Source: Triglochin maritima
Lineage: Eukaryota > Streptophyta > Magnoliopsida > Alismatales > Juncaginaceae
Assembly: GCA_963682175.1 (NCBI GenBank)
Contig: OY821792.1
Coordinates: 1,625,501 to 1,689,500 of the forward strand
Direction of reading: 5' to 3'
Length of the DNA: 64,000 bases
Position numbers and translations under genes: made by a program. Within the stretch, counting starts at the first letter, position 1. Each line of letters opens with the position of its first letter. Below the pieces are notes generated by a model that saw nothing but the letters and a program-made list of their open reading frames with translations, was not told the DNA's origin and did not search any database. This document shows positions 33,176 through 45,149 of this stretch, piece after piece.

Positions 33176-34345
33176 TGATGAGAATTAAAATTTATACCGC
33201 AAGTGCACGGCGTCTATGAAGACGTGGCAAGTACGGGTCGAACACAAGGAGGGAGAGATTTCGTAGTTGATGTTATTTTTGATTAAGAGGAAGAAGGAGA
33301 GAAGAATCAATTGGGTTTTTAGGTTTTTGGATTAAGTAGCTAAACATGCACAAATAAAACTAAAACAAGAAATAAGAGAGAAATCCGTTGGATGGAGGTT
33401 TAGATTTAGGTTTAGATCAGAAAATTACTGAAACTTATTGTAAATCATGTTAATTATGAAGCATTACAAGATAAATGACTTAACATAAACTCAAGTAATC
33501 AAAATATACTAATCATGAACTTAAAATAATAACATGCAATTCATCTTCTCTAACCCTAAATCCGTCACCTCCACCCTTTGGAAAGAGTTAGAAACTCATG
33601 GAGGGAGGAAGAAGAAGGGATCCTAGAGACATTAAAAGAAAAGAGAAACAAAACAAAATAAAACAGAAATTTATTACTAATGATCCAAGACCAAAGGTTC
33701 AAAGATGTGTTACATTCGTGCTACGAGGCTATTTATAGCCGATACAAGGGATACCAGTATATGAAAGGAAATTACACGTGGCGACACAGGACTGGACAAA
33801 ATTTGGGGACGCGGATCGACAGGGGTGCGGCGGAAACGCCGCAGATTGTAGGTGTTGTGCGGCGGAAACGCCGCACAATCTGGTCTGATCGGGTCCGGAT
33901 TTTGGCTGTGCGTTTATGGTATGATTTGATCCTCCTTTGCGCGTCTGGATTGATTCTTTCCATTGTTTTGAGCTCCGGATTAATTCCTTCCATTGTTGGG
34001 ATTTTATTTTTGGACTTTTCTTTTGACTTCTCCAACACAATAACTTGGCCCTTTTATTTTGTAGTCAGGTCCTTGACATTTTGCACTTAAGCCCCTGACC
34101 TTTTTGTGATTAGCTCCTTGAATGCTTTTGTGCTTTGATGCATTTCCATTTGAAACCCGATAAACTTGAACTTGTCTTTATGATAGAAATGAATCTTTTG
34201 CACGCGTTTTATGCTCGGGATGTGGGTAATTTGCATTCAGGTCCCTGTATTCTGTAAACAAGGATAAACACATACCTTAGTAGCATTTATTGAATTAAAA
34301 GCAATCTAAATGAAAGACATATGATGTAATGTATGCAATGCATCA
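33176..34345 (-). mobile_element. solo LTR G, T1 family, copy A
   Basis: A 1170-bp LTR of the T1 type (plus strand TGATGAGAATTAAAATTT...GCAATGCATCA), flanked by a perfect AAGAC duplication (33171-33175, 34346-34350). It contains two GCGGCGGAAACGCCGC hairpins (33825-33875) and a TATA at about 33729-33737. Confidence 0.92.
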
Positions 34346-34556
34346 AAGACCACCATCACACTCACAAGGTGTCACATGGCGGAGGGAAGATAGGTATCTA
34401 TGCACTTTCTGACGATGCAAGGATACCTTGAGAAGTTGTTGAAGCTCTCTTCCCCGATACCTGATGACATTGTGGAAGCTTTGATTCTTGGCTCTCTAGC
34501 CCCGCTCTACAAGGACTTTATTATGCATTATCATGTGTGTGAGAAAGGGGTGAATC
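34346..34556 (+). pseudogene. copia H gag, segment 3 (copy A)
   Basis: After the AAGAC duplication: LEKLLKLSSPIPDDIVEALI then GSLAPLYKDFIMHYHVCEKG, the C-terminal gag core, with one in-frame stop near the start. It is interrupted by the LINE at 34557. Confidence 0.75.
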
Positions 34557-35619
34557 CGGCATGAGGTGGGAAATGGTGAAGACATACGCTTCTTCCAATA
34601 TCCTTGGTGTGGACAGCCCTTCCAATGTGAAAGTTGGGGGGACCGATTACATTATGAGTTGGGAGTGCCTTGGGACATAAAAGTCTTATACTTTATAAAG
34701 GACGGAATGTGGATGCTGCCCCCCCCCCCCTAGATCTACATTGATGGAGGAAATTCATTCGAGGATAGCGAACCCTCAAATCCATGGGGGCGTCGACCAG
34801 CCAAAGAGGATAGATGGTAAGGGAACCATGCTTGGTATAAGAGAAGTGTGGACATGGGTAAAGCCACCAGGAAGGAAGGTTGCGTGGGCTGGTATGGTGT
34901 GGCATAAACATGCTATCCCGAAGCACGCACTTACGGCTTGGAGGGCATTGAGGGGTCGGTTACTCACAAAGAAACTTATGAATCAATGCGGCGCAAAGCA
35001 CGACCCGATTTGTAGCCTTTGTGAGAGGGACGAGGAGGACTTGGAGCACCTTTTCTGGGGGTGTATGTTTATCAAGGAGGTTTGGGTAGCCCTTCTACAC
35101 TTACTGAAAATCAGTGACCGACATGCACGTTCGTTACAAGGAGAAGCGATACGACTAGCACATGCACGTGGCAGCCGGCTTGGGAATGTGGTAAGGCGTT
35201 GGGCCTTCAACGCCATGATACACGAGTGCTGGCTTGAATGAAACCGCCGAATCTTTGAGGGAGAGAAGATATTGCCGAAGGACATAGTAGCTGCCATCAA
35301 AGACACCATTCGCTGCCTATCGGATAGAGTGAAGAACCTTGCGAAGGATGCTGAGGAGGAGCATGACTTACAGATCATGTGGAGTTAGGAGTTAGTGTTT
35401 TTCCTTTCGTTTTTGACTTGTTGTATAAGAAGGAAACTTCTGATGTCTTTACCTACTTTGTTCTTCTGGTCCTACGTACATGAGTAGTAGGGAGAGGCCG
35501 AGTATGCATGTAGTATGCCCCGCACACTTTTCTTTTCCAAAATTTTGGTAGGATGTAATCACTTTACTTCAGTAATATACTTCGAGGCTAAGCCTCCCTT
35601 TTTTGCCTTGCAAAAAAAA
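34557..35619 (+). mobile_element. 5'-truncated LINE (L1 type), copy A
   Basis: About 1.06 kb encoding the end of ORF2: GNGEDIRFFQYPWCGQP, then a zf-RVT domain (RKVAWAGMVWHKHAIPKHALTAWR trimmed by indels; CSLCERDEEDLEHLFWGC with CX2C and H), then RRWAFNAMIHECWLE and a TGA where the older copy has Arg. The 3' end is AGGCTAAGCCTCCC with an A8 tail. The flanking duplication is GAAAGGGGTGAATC (34543-34556 and 35620-35633), as expected for target-primed insertion. A 12-C run at about 34719-34730 (11 C in copy B) shifts the frame in this copy. Confidence 0.9.
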
Positions 35620-35688
35620 GAAAGGGGTGAATCTTGAGGAACTTCACAGCGCTCTCAAAATGGCTGAAGTTGACATGGGCAAGTGTCG
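35620..35688 (+). pseudogene. copia H gag, segment 4 (copy A)
   Basis: Short continuation reading VNLEELHSALKMAEVDMGK before the K LTR insertion. Confidence 0.7.
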
Positions 35689-37053
35689 TGTTGAACATTT
35701 TATATTAAACCGCAAGTGCACAGCCGCGTTGAAGCGGTGGCAAATACATGTCGTCCTCAGGGAGGTGAGCAGTCTCTCGTTTGCACGAAATCAAGTGGCG
35801 AAAAATGGAGAAGAGAGTTTGATTATCCTAATCTACGTTACACTACACTACAAAGTACGAAATGCAAAAGAAAGCAACAAACGATGAACTACCAAACTAA
35901 ACTAGGAACTAAAGAGGTGCTGGAATTCAGAAATAGAAAACCCCTAAGGGGTGGAGTGAGTGCACACATGCAAAGAGGTGGGTGTTGAACACATTCTTTA
36001 AGCACAAAAGAAAGTGGTGTTATCATGCATAGGAAGTGTCTAAATGTTATGTTAAAACCTATCAATCCATTCACCAACCTAGTTGATTAACATTTACATA
36101 TACAAGTTGTTTATTTCAGAACCTAAACAAGCATGAGAGGTGTCTAATCATTTTGGCAAAACTCATCAAGTTATAAATTCTATCCTAAACAAGCAAGCAT
36201 ACATTCATGTTTTATCAACACATTGTAAATAAAGCATTCATTCCATTCTCTAATGCATGTATGAACATCTACTCCTATGCACTACTCACTACACATTACA
36301 CTAATTATTAAACTAAGCAAGGAAAGCATATTAACTAAGCTACTAAAACTAATGAAATGAAATTAAACAAAGTAAAACAAGAAACTTGAAACAAACAACA
36401 TAATAAAGAAACTTTTATTAAAGTGACTCACATTTCAAGTAGCATCCTCCTACTTTAGTGTGTGCTTCAAGGCCTCACTTCTAGTAGGAAGAATAGTCAC
36501 TCAAAATGTGAAGTGATTACAATGGAAGGTGAAGAGTTCTATTTATAGACAAAGAAAAAGGCAATCCGAGACAATCCCCCGATGTGGGACTAAACAAATA
36601 CAAAAATAGCCTAAACAAACGCTAATACATATGCTCCAGAAATTTCAGCGGATCCGGGAAGATCCGGACTGCCAATTGACGGTCTACAGGATCCGGATCG
36701 CGCTCAGTTTTGTTTTGGGCTTTGCTTGGTATATTTGCTGGTCTTGGATGCATTTACTTGGCTTGTTGGAGCTCCGACCCGAATCGAATTGCTAAAATAC
36801 TCCCCATGATGGTGTCGAGTATTCTGTTTTGCTCTTAGGTCCTTCGGTCTTACGTTCAGGTCCTTCTCCCTTGCATCGCAGTCCCCAGATCTCACAATTC
36901 AGTCCTTTTTCCCTGCTTTTGGGTCCTTTTATGCTTTATCTCTTCAAACCTATTTATTCCTGAAAACTAAACATAAAACTCGTTACATAGCATTATTTAG
37001 GTGAAAGATAATGGATATAAGATACAAATATAAGCATGAAATGATGTCAATCA
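35689..37053 (-). repeat. left LTR of K
   Basis: 1365 bp. GGTCC-type motifs at 36838, 36859, 36880, 36901 and 36922 are spaced exactly 21 bases. TATA near 36538-36547; imperfect palindrome GACTGCCAATTGACGGTC at 36667-36684. Confidence 0.85.
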
Positions 37054-38100
37054 TGACCTATCCTATCACATAAATGACATGGAACTGGACCAGATGCAGA
37101 CACATGTGACACATCATGCTGGTTTTGGAGCTCAATTGAATCCATACGGCGCATTAAGGCTGTCATGTGTGCCTCGGTGGCCGTAGTGGTATCGACGACA
37201 AATGTGGCACCCGATCTAGTCGAGTTTGCATTTGCGATCCTTGCTCCTATGCTAGATGATGCAGGTGGTTCCCTCACACTCCCCCATTGCATGGTTTTCT
37301 CAGCGAGGACTTCTAGGAGAGCCCATGCCTCCCTTTCATCCTTTCCTAAGAACTATCCTTGACACATGGACTCAAGGATCGTTCGGGACGGGTTGTGAAG
37401 ACCCTCGTAAACAATCTGACAGATGCGCCATAACTCGATGCCATGGTGAGGGCATGAGGATAGTAGCTCCTTGAACCTCTCTAAGTATGCATGGAATGAT
37501 TCAGTGTCATGTTAATAAAACGAATTGATTTTGTTCCCTAGTTTTGAGTCCGATGATTTGAAAAGTACTTCTTGAGGAATGCATACTGAAACTCATCCCA
37601 AGTCCTAAAGGCATTCACCTGGTTGCTTTACAACCACTTCTTGTCATCGTCCTTCAGTGCAAATGGGACAAGCTTAAGATTGATGGAGTCTGTGCTAAGT
37701 TGTTGCAGCTTGAACATAGCACAGACCTCCTCAAATTCCCTGAGAAAGATATATGGGTCACCCTTCCCAGTGAAGTGAGTGAGCATGGAAATAAACTGAG
37801 GCTTAACCTCAAAGTGGTTCCCATTCGCCTCTGGCAATATGATGCATGAGGGTAGAGCGGTACGACTTGGGTAGCATCGATCACAGATAGGTATGGGATC
37901 AAGAACAGGAAGAACATGTGGGTCCAGCAACTGCTCCTCCTCGTGGTAATGAGCAGCCATTGAACCCGGAATGTGTGCGACACGAGAGGAGGGAGGCATC
38001 GAGAAATCGACTACGAAAGCAGGGTTGACGACACGCCTCGTCAAACGACCACTCTCGTCTCGTGCCCACACAAGCATGCACAAAGGTGCACACACACAAA
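37054..38100 (-). pseudogene. K gag fragment (Athila/Tat-like)
   Basis: Minus-strand pieces of a Ty3 gag: PQFISMLTHFTGKGDPYIFL and LREFEEVCAMFKLQQLS (about 37628-37800), then a frame-broken middle, then a zinc-knuckle start CHLCDRIGHD (about 37060-37090) cut off by the LTR. The domain order matches the gag of element C. Dead by truncation and frameshifts. Confidence 0.75.
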
Positions 38101-39377
38101 CCAAGTGGCGAAAAATGGAGAAGAGAGTTTGATTATCCTAATCTATGCTACACTATACTACGAAGTACGAAATGCGAAAAAAAGCAACAAACGATGGACT
38201 ACCAAACTAAACTAGGAACTAAAGAGGTGCTAGAATTCAGAAATAGAAAACCCCTAAGGGGTGGAGTGAGTGCACACATGCAAAGAGGTGGGTGTTGAAC
38301 ACATTCTTTAAGCACAAAAGAAGGTGGTGTTATCATGCATAGGAAGTGTCTAAATGTTATGTTAAAACTTATCAATCCATTCACCAACCTAGTTGATTAA
38401 CATTTACATATACAAGTTGTTTATTTCAGAACCTAAACAAGCATGAGAGGTGTCTAATCATTTTGGCAAAACTCATCATGTTATAAATTCTATCCTAAAC
38501 AAGCAAGCATACATTCATGTTTTATCAACACATTGTAAATAAAGCATTCATTCCATTCTCTAATGCATGTATGAACATCTACTCCACCCCCAAAGGGGAT
38601 GAAACTACTCACTACACATTACACTAATTATTAAACTAAGAAAGGAAAGCATATTGACTAAGCTACTAAAACTAATGAAATGAAATTAAACAAAATAAAA
38701 CAAGAAACATGAAACAAACAACATAATAAAGAAACTTTTATTAAAGTGACTCACATTTCAAGTAGTATCCTCCTACTTTAGTGTGTGCTTCAAGACCTCA
38801 CTTCTAGTAGGAAGAATAGTCACTCAAAATGTGAAGTGATTACATTGGAAGGTGAAGAGTTCTATTTATAGCCATAGAAAAAGGCAAACCGGGACAATCC
38901 CCCGATGTGGGACTAAACAAATACCAGAAATAGAATAAACACCCTCTAATACATGTGCATGCGAAGTTTGAGCGGATCCAGAGAGATCCAGACCGCCAAT
39001 TAGCGGTCCATAAAGTCTGGATCCGGCTCAAATTCATTCTGGGCTTTTCTGGTTTTCTTTGTCGGTCTTTGATGCATATATTTTATTTATTGGAGCTCCG
39101 ACCCGAATCTAATTGCCAAAATACTCCCCAAGATGGTGAGGAGTTTTCTGTTTTGCTCTTTGGTCCTTTGGTCTTACGTTCATGTCTTTGTCCCTTGCAT
39201 CTTAGTCCCCAGGTCTCACAATTCAGTCATTTTTCCCTGCTTTTGGGTCATTTTATGCTTCATCTCTTCAAACCTATTTATTTCTAAAATTCAAACATAA
39301 AACTCGTCACGTAGCATTGTTTAGTTGTAAGATAATGGATATAAGATACAAATATAAACATGAAATTATGTCAATCA
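38101..39377 (-). repeat. right LTR of K, 3' end truncated
   Basis: Begins at a point equivalent to 35793 of the left LTR. TATA at about 38866-38875; near-perfect palindrome GACCGCCAATTAGCGGTC at 38991-39008. It has CCACCCCCAAAGGGGATG near 38584 where the left LTR has a deletion. Confidence 0.85.
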
Positions 39378-39382
39378 TGTCG

Positions 39383-41583
39383 GGACAAGCACGTCCAAAC
39401 CGTCCATGAGAAGCAAAAAGATCACCAAAGGTAAATGCAAATTCACCAAAAACATGCCAATCAAGAGCAAGGGAGTAGGAGGTACTCGTGGGAGTGCCTC
39501 GAGAGGAATTCATCGAAATCTCCGACTCCCAACACGAAGTGCTTTCACTATGGTGAAAAGGGACACATCCGGTCAAATTGCCTCAAGTACAAAGAAGATC
39601 TTGACAATGGAGTGATTGAGCGTAAACGCCCCAAAAAAGTGAAAGATATATTTGTTATTGAGATAACCTTGGTCACCTCTGTCCTTGTTGGGTAATTGAT
39701 ACTGGATCTTGTGCTCACATAATTTCTAATGTGCGGCTACTAAAGGATAGGAAGGAACTCGTGAAGAACGAGATGATTTTGAAGGTTGGAAATGGTGCAA
39801 GCAATTGCACAAGGTTTCGTGGAGCTTTAATTATCTAGTTATTTAAATTTATGTTTAAAGAACATCTATTATGTGTCTTCGATTAGCAAGAATATTATTT
39901 CTATATCATGTTTAGATATGGATAATTTTAATATAAATATTTCAAACTTTTGCTTGTTTATATCGAAGAATGGAATTTTCTATGCAAATACATTCGTAAG
40001 GAATGGTCTTTATTTGCTTGAATTAAACAATAGATATATTTTAAACATCAATAACAAAAGGCTTAAAACTACCCACGTGAATGATACACTCTTGTAACAC
40101 TATCGTCTTGGTCACATAAATGAAAAACGCATCAAGAAATTACAAGAAGCTAACCTTCTTGGTCAACATGATTTTGAATCATTGCAGACGTGTGAACCTT
40201 GCCTAATGCGCAAAATGACCAAGAGGCCTTTCAAGAAGAAAGGATCAAGAGCGAGTAACTTGCTGGATTTGATACATTCCGATGTATGTGGTCCAATGAG
40301 TATGAGTTCAAGAGACGGTTTTAGGTACCTCATTATGCTCACAGATGACTATAGTCGATGGTGCAACCTTAATGGCAAATGGATTTCAAAACAGCGTTCC
40401 TTAATGGGAACTTGGAGGAGGATGTGTACATGGTACAACCTCAAGGTTTTGAAGATCCTAAGAATAAAGAGAAAGTATGCAAGCTTCAAAGATCCATTTA
40501 TGGATTGAAGCAAGCATCAAAGAGTTGGAACAAACGCTTTGACGAGGAAGTCAAAAAGCTTCACTTCGTCCAAAGTAAGGAAGAGTATTGTATATAGAAG
40601 AAGGTTAGTGGGAGCCACAAAGTGTTTTTGATCTTATATGTCAATGACATACTCCTCGTGGGAAATCATATACCTTTGCTTAAGCAAACGAGAAATTGAT
40701 TGAAATCTGCATTTTCAATGAAAGACATGGGTGAAGCTCAATACATCTTGGGAATCAAGATATATAGAGATAGATCTTGCGGAATCATTGGTCTAAGTCA
40801 ACGTACATACATTGACAAGGTTTTGGAAATATTCCGCATGAACAACTCCAAAAAGGGCAATGTGTCAATGAGTATGGGTGTGCAACTCAAGAAGTCTCAA
40901 CATGCTGAATCACATAAAGAGTTGGAGTATATGAAGGATATTCCTTATGGTTTGGCAATAGAATCAATCATGTATATCATGACTTGCACAAGACCTGATT
41001 CTCGTATGCTCTAAGCGTGACAAGTTGTCACCAATCCAACGTATATCCTGAGCATTGGGCTAGGGTCAAGAATATTATGAGGTACCTTAACTGGACCAAA
41101 GATAAGTTTCTTGTTTATGGAGGACAAATGGAGCTAATAGTCGGGGGTTATTCGGATGCTAGTTTCATGAGTGATCCCGATGATAGGAGGTCTCAATTAG
41201 GATATGTCATCCTTTTGAATGGTGGAGCAGTGAGTTGGTGTAGTTGGAAGCAAACCACTACAACCGACTCAACCACCGTTTCCGAAGTTCCTTGAAGAGC
41301 TTGAAGTAGTTCCCTCGAACGAGAGACCCATAGAGCTATTTTGCGACAATAGTGCATCTATCTCTCAAATCAAGGATCCAAAATCCCATCAAAAGGTGAA
41401 GTACATAGATCGCAAGTACTTTGTCACACGTGACTTCATCGATGAAGGCAAGATAAATTTATTATGGGTGGACACAAACAGCAACATTGTTGATCCATTC
41501 ACCAAACCCTTATCCCAAGCCAAGGGCAAAATGTATTTTGAGTCCATGGGTATGATGAACAATGTGAATTGGCTTGATGAGTG
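39383..41583 (+). pseudogene. copia H pol remnant (copy A)
   Basis: In order: nucleocapsid knuckle CFHYGEKGHIRSNC (second Cys replaced by Tyr, about 39540), protease motif IDTGSCAHI (39695-39721), GAG-pre-integrase/zinc part (HYRLGH..., CEPCLMRK, about 40100-40210), start of integrase core (FRYLIMLTDDYSR, about 40320-40360), then a direct fusion to reverse transcriptase (DFKTAFLNGNLEEDVYM at 40379). Most of integrase and the first part of RT are deleted. The RT catalytic motif is YVND (40637-40648) in place of YVDD. RNase H pieces (GGYSDASFMSDPDDRRS, LFCDNSASI) follow. Stops include TAG at about 40597 and TGA near 40697, absent from copy B, so they arose after the duplication. Confidence 0.85.
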
Positions 41584-41599
41584 ATTAGAGAGGGTTACT

Positions 41600-42805
41600 T
41601 GATAAGAATTAAATTTATACCACAAGTGCACGGCATCTTATGAAGACGTGGCAAGTACGGGTCGAACACAAGGAGGGAGAGATATTGTTTTTTTTTTGTG
41701 ATTTTCGATTTAAGGAAAGAAAGAGGGAGAAATAAGTTTGGTTTGAGATTTTTGGTTTTTTTTTTATTATCTAACGCAAGAACAACAAAAGAAAACTAAG
41801 AAGAAAACAAATATAGATGGGAGTCCAGCGGGTGGAGGTTTAGATTTCGGGTTTTGATTAGAGAATTCTGAAACTTATAATAAATCACATTAGTTATAAA
41901 GCATTACATGATAAATGATTTAACATAAACTCAAGTAATCAAAATATACTAACACGAACTTAAAATAATAACCTAATTCTTCTTCTCATCACCCTAAATC
42001 TGTCACCCCCACCCTTTGGAGAGAGTTAGAAACTCATGGATGGAGGGAAGGAGAAGGGGTCCAAGAGAACTTACAAAAGAAAACTAAAAACACAAAATAA
42101 AAGAACAGAATTTTATTACTAAAGAAAATGGAACAAAAGAGGTTCCCCTACAACATCGTTTTCGTGGCTATTTATAGCCGATACAAGGGACCTAAGTATA
42201 AAATAGGAAAGTACACGTGTCACAACACGACCGGCCAAAATACGGAGCCTCGGATCGAAAGGTGTGCGGCGTAATCGCCGCAACTTGTATGCAAGGTGCG
42301 GCGGAATCGCCGCAAATTATGCTCAGATTTAATCCGGATTTTTCCTGTGTGTTTATGGTATGATTTGAATGTCCTTTGCGCGTCTGGATTGATTCTTTCC
42401 TTTCTTTTGAGCTCCGACTTTATTTCTTCATATATTTAGAGAACCAAATTGATTTTTCTTTAGACTTTCTCCAAAATAATAAAAGCTACTCGTAATTTGC
42501 AGTTGGGCCCTTGGCTTTTTGCAATTAAGTCCCTGGCTACTTTTTGCTTAAGTCATTGGCCTTTTTGTAATTAGGTCTTGAATGCTTTTGTGCTTAGATG
42601 AACTTTAGTTTGAACCCCGATAATCTCGAACTTGGTCTTTGTGACAGAAATGAGTCTCTTGTACGCGTTTATGCTCGGTATATGGGTAATTTGCATTCAG
42701 GTCCCTGTATTCTATAAATAGGACTAAACACATACCTTAGTAGTATTTATTGATACAAAATTAATCTAAATGAAAGACATATGATGCAATGTATGCAATG
42801 CATCA
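41600..42805 (-). repeat. 3' LTR of element C (T1-related)
   Basis: 1206 bp, plus strand TGATAAGAATTAAATTT...GCAATGCATCA. Preceding bases TTACT would be its target duplication; the partner end is not visible. Hairpins GCGGCGTAATCGCCGC and GCGGCGGAATCGCCGC at about 42264-42316, TATA near 42169-42178. Confidence 0.85.
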
Positions 42806-43964
42806 AATACCCCCACACCTAGATTTTGCTAATCCCTAGCAAAACAAAATATAAGAAAAATGAAAACAGAGAAATCCTAACTCACTTTCGTAGGAATCAC
42901 GGTTGCACTTAGCATGTGCAACAAGCCTTTAAACCTCCTTGTTGCCAAGGAGGAGGAGTGTTGTCTCCTGAGGGTTTTCAGCGGATATACCCACAAAATC
43001 CTAATTCAATATTTCATTGATAGCTCTCAAAATCTCCACCTCAACCTTATACATTTTACTTAGAATTCTTGCATGCTCATTATATAAATCTAACTCATAA
43101 AAACTTCTGACTTAGTCTTTGTTCCTCCAATATTCACACCACTAACCCTTCTACACATGTTATCACTTAAATTATTTTGCACGCCTCCTCTGGTGGTGAA
43201 GTATCATTCGGATCAACCATGGCATGGATCATTCTTTTAACTTTGGGCCTTGAGTGTTATTTTTTTCTCGTGATTTAACACATTTGCTTTTCTTTTTGAC
43301 ACTTTTACCCTTTTGCATTCGTGTAGCGAGTTTGGTCGATAATCCCGAGTTGGCAGACTCAAGTTACCGGGTTTCAAGATACCCCTACGGACCAGTGACT
43401 CGAAGGCTTGGGTTTTGTAATCATTTTGCAAAATGTGCTTTCCTCACTTTTATTCCATTTTTATTTTCCTCAAGGCTTAATTGCTATCAGAAGTCCACAC
43501 TTCCCAGTATATTTTCCTCAACCTCTGCTTTTTATCAAACACTTCAAGGATTTGATTCATCCAATTTAAATGCATACATGTCTTAAAGGGTAATGTGTTA
43601 TTTCTTTGGAACTTAGATTTATGTCATAATTTCAACAAGCAGAACTATACAATAAGGAACAAAAACTCAATGCAATTTGTACTCGGGTTTTGGTAGTTCA
43701 ATCTAAAGTTATGCCATGGAACATTGATTTTTTTTATTTTTTTTTAAAGAACAAAAATAAAAACAGATAGATAAACAGATAAACACCCCCCACACCTAAA
43801 TCATGCATTGTCCTCAATGTATGCAAAGATAAAGCAAATGCACTTATTACCTGAGTCAGCTTGCGGTGGAGGGGTTGAATTGCTCAGAGTCAACCATAGT
43901 CAGAACTGGATTGAATGTCACCATGTTGGTGCATGTATCCAGTTGAATTGTTCCCCATGTTGCC
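42806..43964 (-). other. 3' untranslated region of element C, shared with T1
   Basis: Homologous to T1 14252-15330 with small indels, including the polypurine tract at 42806-42821 and the internal tract at about 43785-43799. No gene on either strand. Confidence 0.7.
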
Positions 43965-45104
43965 CTAAGGTAAGGATTCTACACCCCTCACATGTGTTGG
44001 TTCTCTTATTTGCTCGAGTGATGGTGGTTGAGTGGATGAATTACTCCCCCTTTTCTCGCTTTCTTTTTGATTTTGTGATGATTTATTTGATTCAGAAATC
44101 TTATAGATACGCGATCTCATCACAACATCACTTTGATTGCATACTATTTCTGGTTCATTATCCACATGAAAGATATTAAATTCAGCTTTTAAATTTCCAA
44201 AAGATAGTTGCATGAGCCCATTTCGGCAATTTATCAAAGCTTCAGAAGTGGCTAAAAAGGGTCTACTTAGTAACACAGGGATTTGTCTCTTGGGATCGAT
44301 AACAGGTTCAGTGTCTATGACGACAAAATCCACAGGGTAAATGAAGTCACCAACTTTGATCAAAACATCCTCTACTACACCTCTTGGTTTCTTAATAGAG
44401 GAATCAGCAAATTGAAGGGTTGTTTCGGAGGGTCTTAGTAGACCAAGGTTGAGTTGCTCATAGACAGAGAACGGGAGTAAGTTAACACTAGCACCAAGGT
44501 CTAGAAGGGCTTTGTTGATAAAGGTATCTCCTATTGCACATGAAATTGTGGGACATCCAGGGTCCTTATACTTTATATGAGATGAGTTTGAAAGAATTGA
44601 GCTTATATTTGCAGTTAAGAATGCCTTCTTTGGTACGTTTGTTTTTCTCTTTTTAGTGCACAGATCTTTCAAGAATTTAGCATAAGCAGGTATTTGTTGA
44701 ATCATATCTAGGAGTGGAATGTTCACCTTAACTTGCTTAAATACTTCTAAAATTTTCTCCATTTGTGCACTTGAGCTCTTCTTGAGTCTATTGGGGAATG
44801 GGGCTTTACGAACATAGACTCGCTCAGGTTGAGCTATAGGGTCAGGTTGAGTAGGTGGGTCGGGCTTTTCAAATTGGACATCAGGTTCAATGGTCAGGTC
44901 ACATGTGGGTGCTTGATGGCTAGATTGATTAGAAACTCTAGGATTTACCACATTGTTATCAACTTGTCTTCCGGACCGCAATGAAACTATTGCATTTATT
45001 TGTTGAAACGGTCCTTCCTCATTAACCATTTGAACCGGTCTAGGATTGTTATTTCCTAGAGGTGGTTGATAGGGTTGATATTGATTATTAGATCTTGGAT
45101 TCAC
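43965..45104 (-). CDS. element C aspartic protease region
   Basis: A 379-residue open segment with the Athila/Tat-type layout: LRSGR near residue 42, a Pro/Gln-rich linker, KAFLTANISSILSN, then the retropepsin-like motif ALLDLGASVNLLPFSVYEQL (catalytic Asp at 202), FADSSIKKPRGVVEDV and RPFLATSEALINCRNG. It is the 3' continuation of gag after one TAA (about 45144), so it is the second part of a gag-protease polyprotein. After it come only untranslated sequence and the LTR; RT, RNase H and integrase are missing. It could supply Gag and protease but not reverse transcription. Confidence 0.8.
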   Translation of the reverse strand: MNPRSNNQYQPYQPPLGNNNPRPVQMVNEEGPFQQINAIVSLRSGRQVDNNVVNPRVSNQSSHQAPTCDLTIEPDVQFEKPDPPTQPDPIAQPERVYVRKAPFPNRLKKSSSAQMEKILEVFKQVKVNIPLLDMIQQIPAYAKFLKDLCTKKRKTNVPKKAFLTANISSILSNSSHIKYKDPGCPTISCAIGDTFINKALLDLGASVNLLPFSVYEQLNLGLLRPSETTLQFADSSIKKPRGVVEDVLIKVGDFIYPVDFVVIDTEPVIDPKRQIPVLLSRPFLATSEALINCRNGLMQLSFGNLKAEFNIFHVDNEPEIVCNQSDVVMRSRIYKISESNKSSQNQKESEKRGSNSSTQPPSLEQIREPTHVRGVESLP

Positions 45105-45149
45105 CTCAGGTTGACTTGGAAATTGACCCTTTTGCCTTTCACCTACAAT

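Larger units (their letters stand above)
35689..39377 (-). mobile_element. element K: two LTRs around a gag fragment (copy A)
   Basis: LTR 35689-37053, gag fragment 37054-38100, LTR 38101-39377, all minus strand, flanked by a perfect TGTCG duplication (35684-35688 and 39378-39382). Pol is gone. The right LTR lacks about 100 bases plus primer site and leader, so gag abuts LTR sequence directly. Both LTRs carry a 21-bp-phased array and a TATA. Copy B has only one recombinant LTR at this site. Confidence 0.88.

Noticed and set aside
33680..34090. 136-residue plus-strand frame in solo LTR G, and minus-strand frames of 103 and 88 residues
   Set aside because: All inside an LTR; overlapping frames on both strands point to composition, not coding.
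34743..35385. Host reverse-transcriptase-like gene
   Set aside because: The zf-RVT end, A tail and 14-bp duplication show a truncated LINE.
36838..36926. 21-bp spacing as a template for 21-nt phased siRNA
   Set aside because: The match in size may be coincidence; the motif itself is only about five bases and nothing in the sequence shows phased cleavage.
38101..39377. Second independent solo LTR next to 35689-37053
   Set aside because: Only the outer ends carry the shared TGTCG duplication, so both LTRs belong to one insertion.
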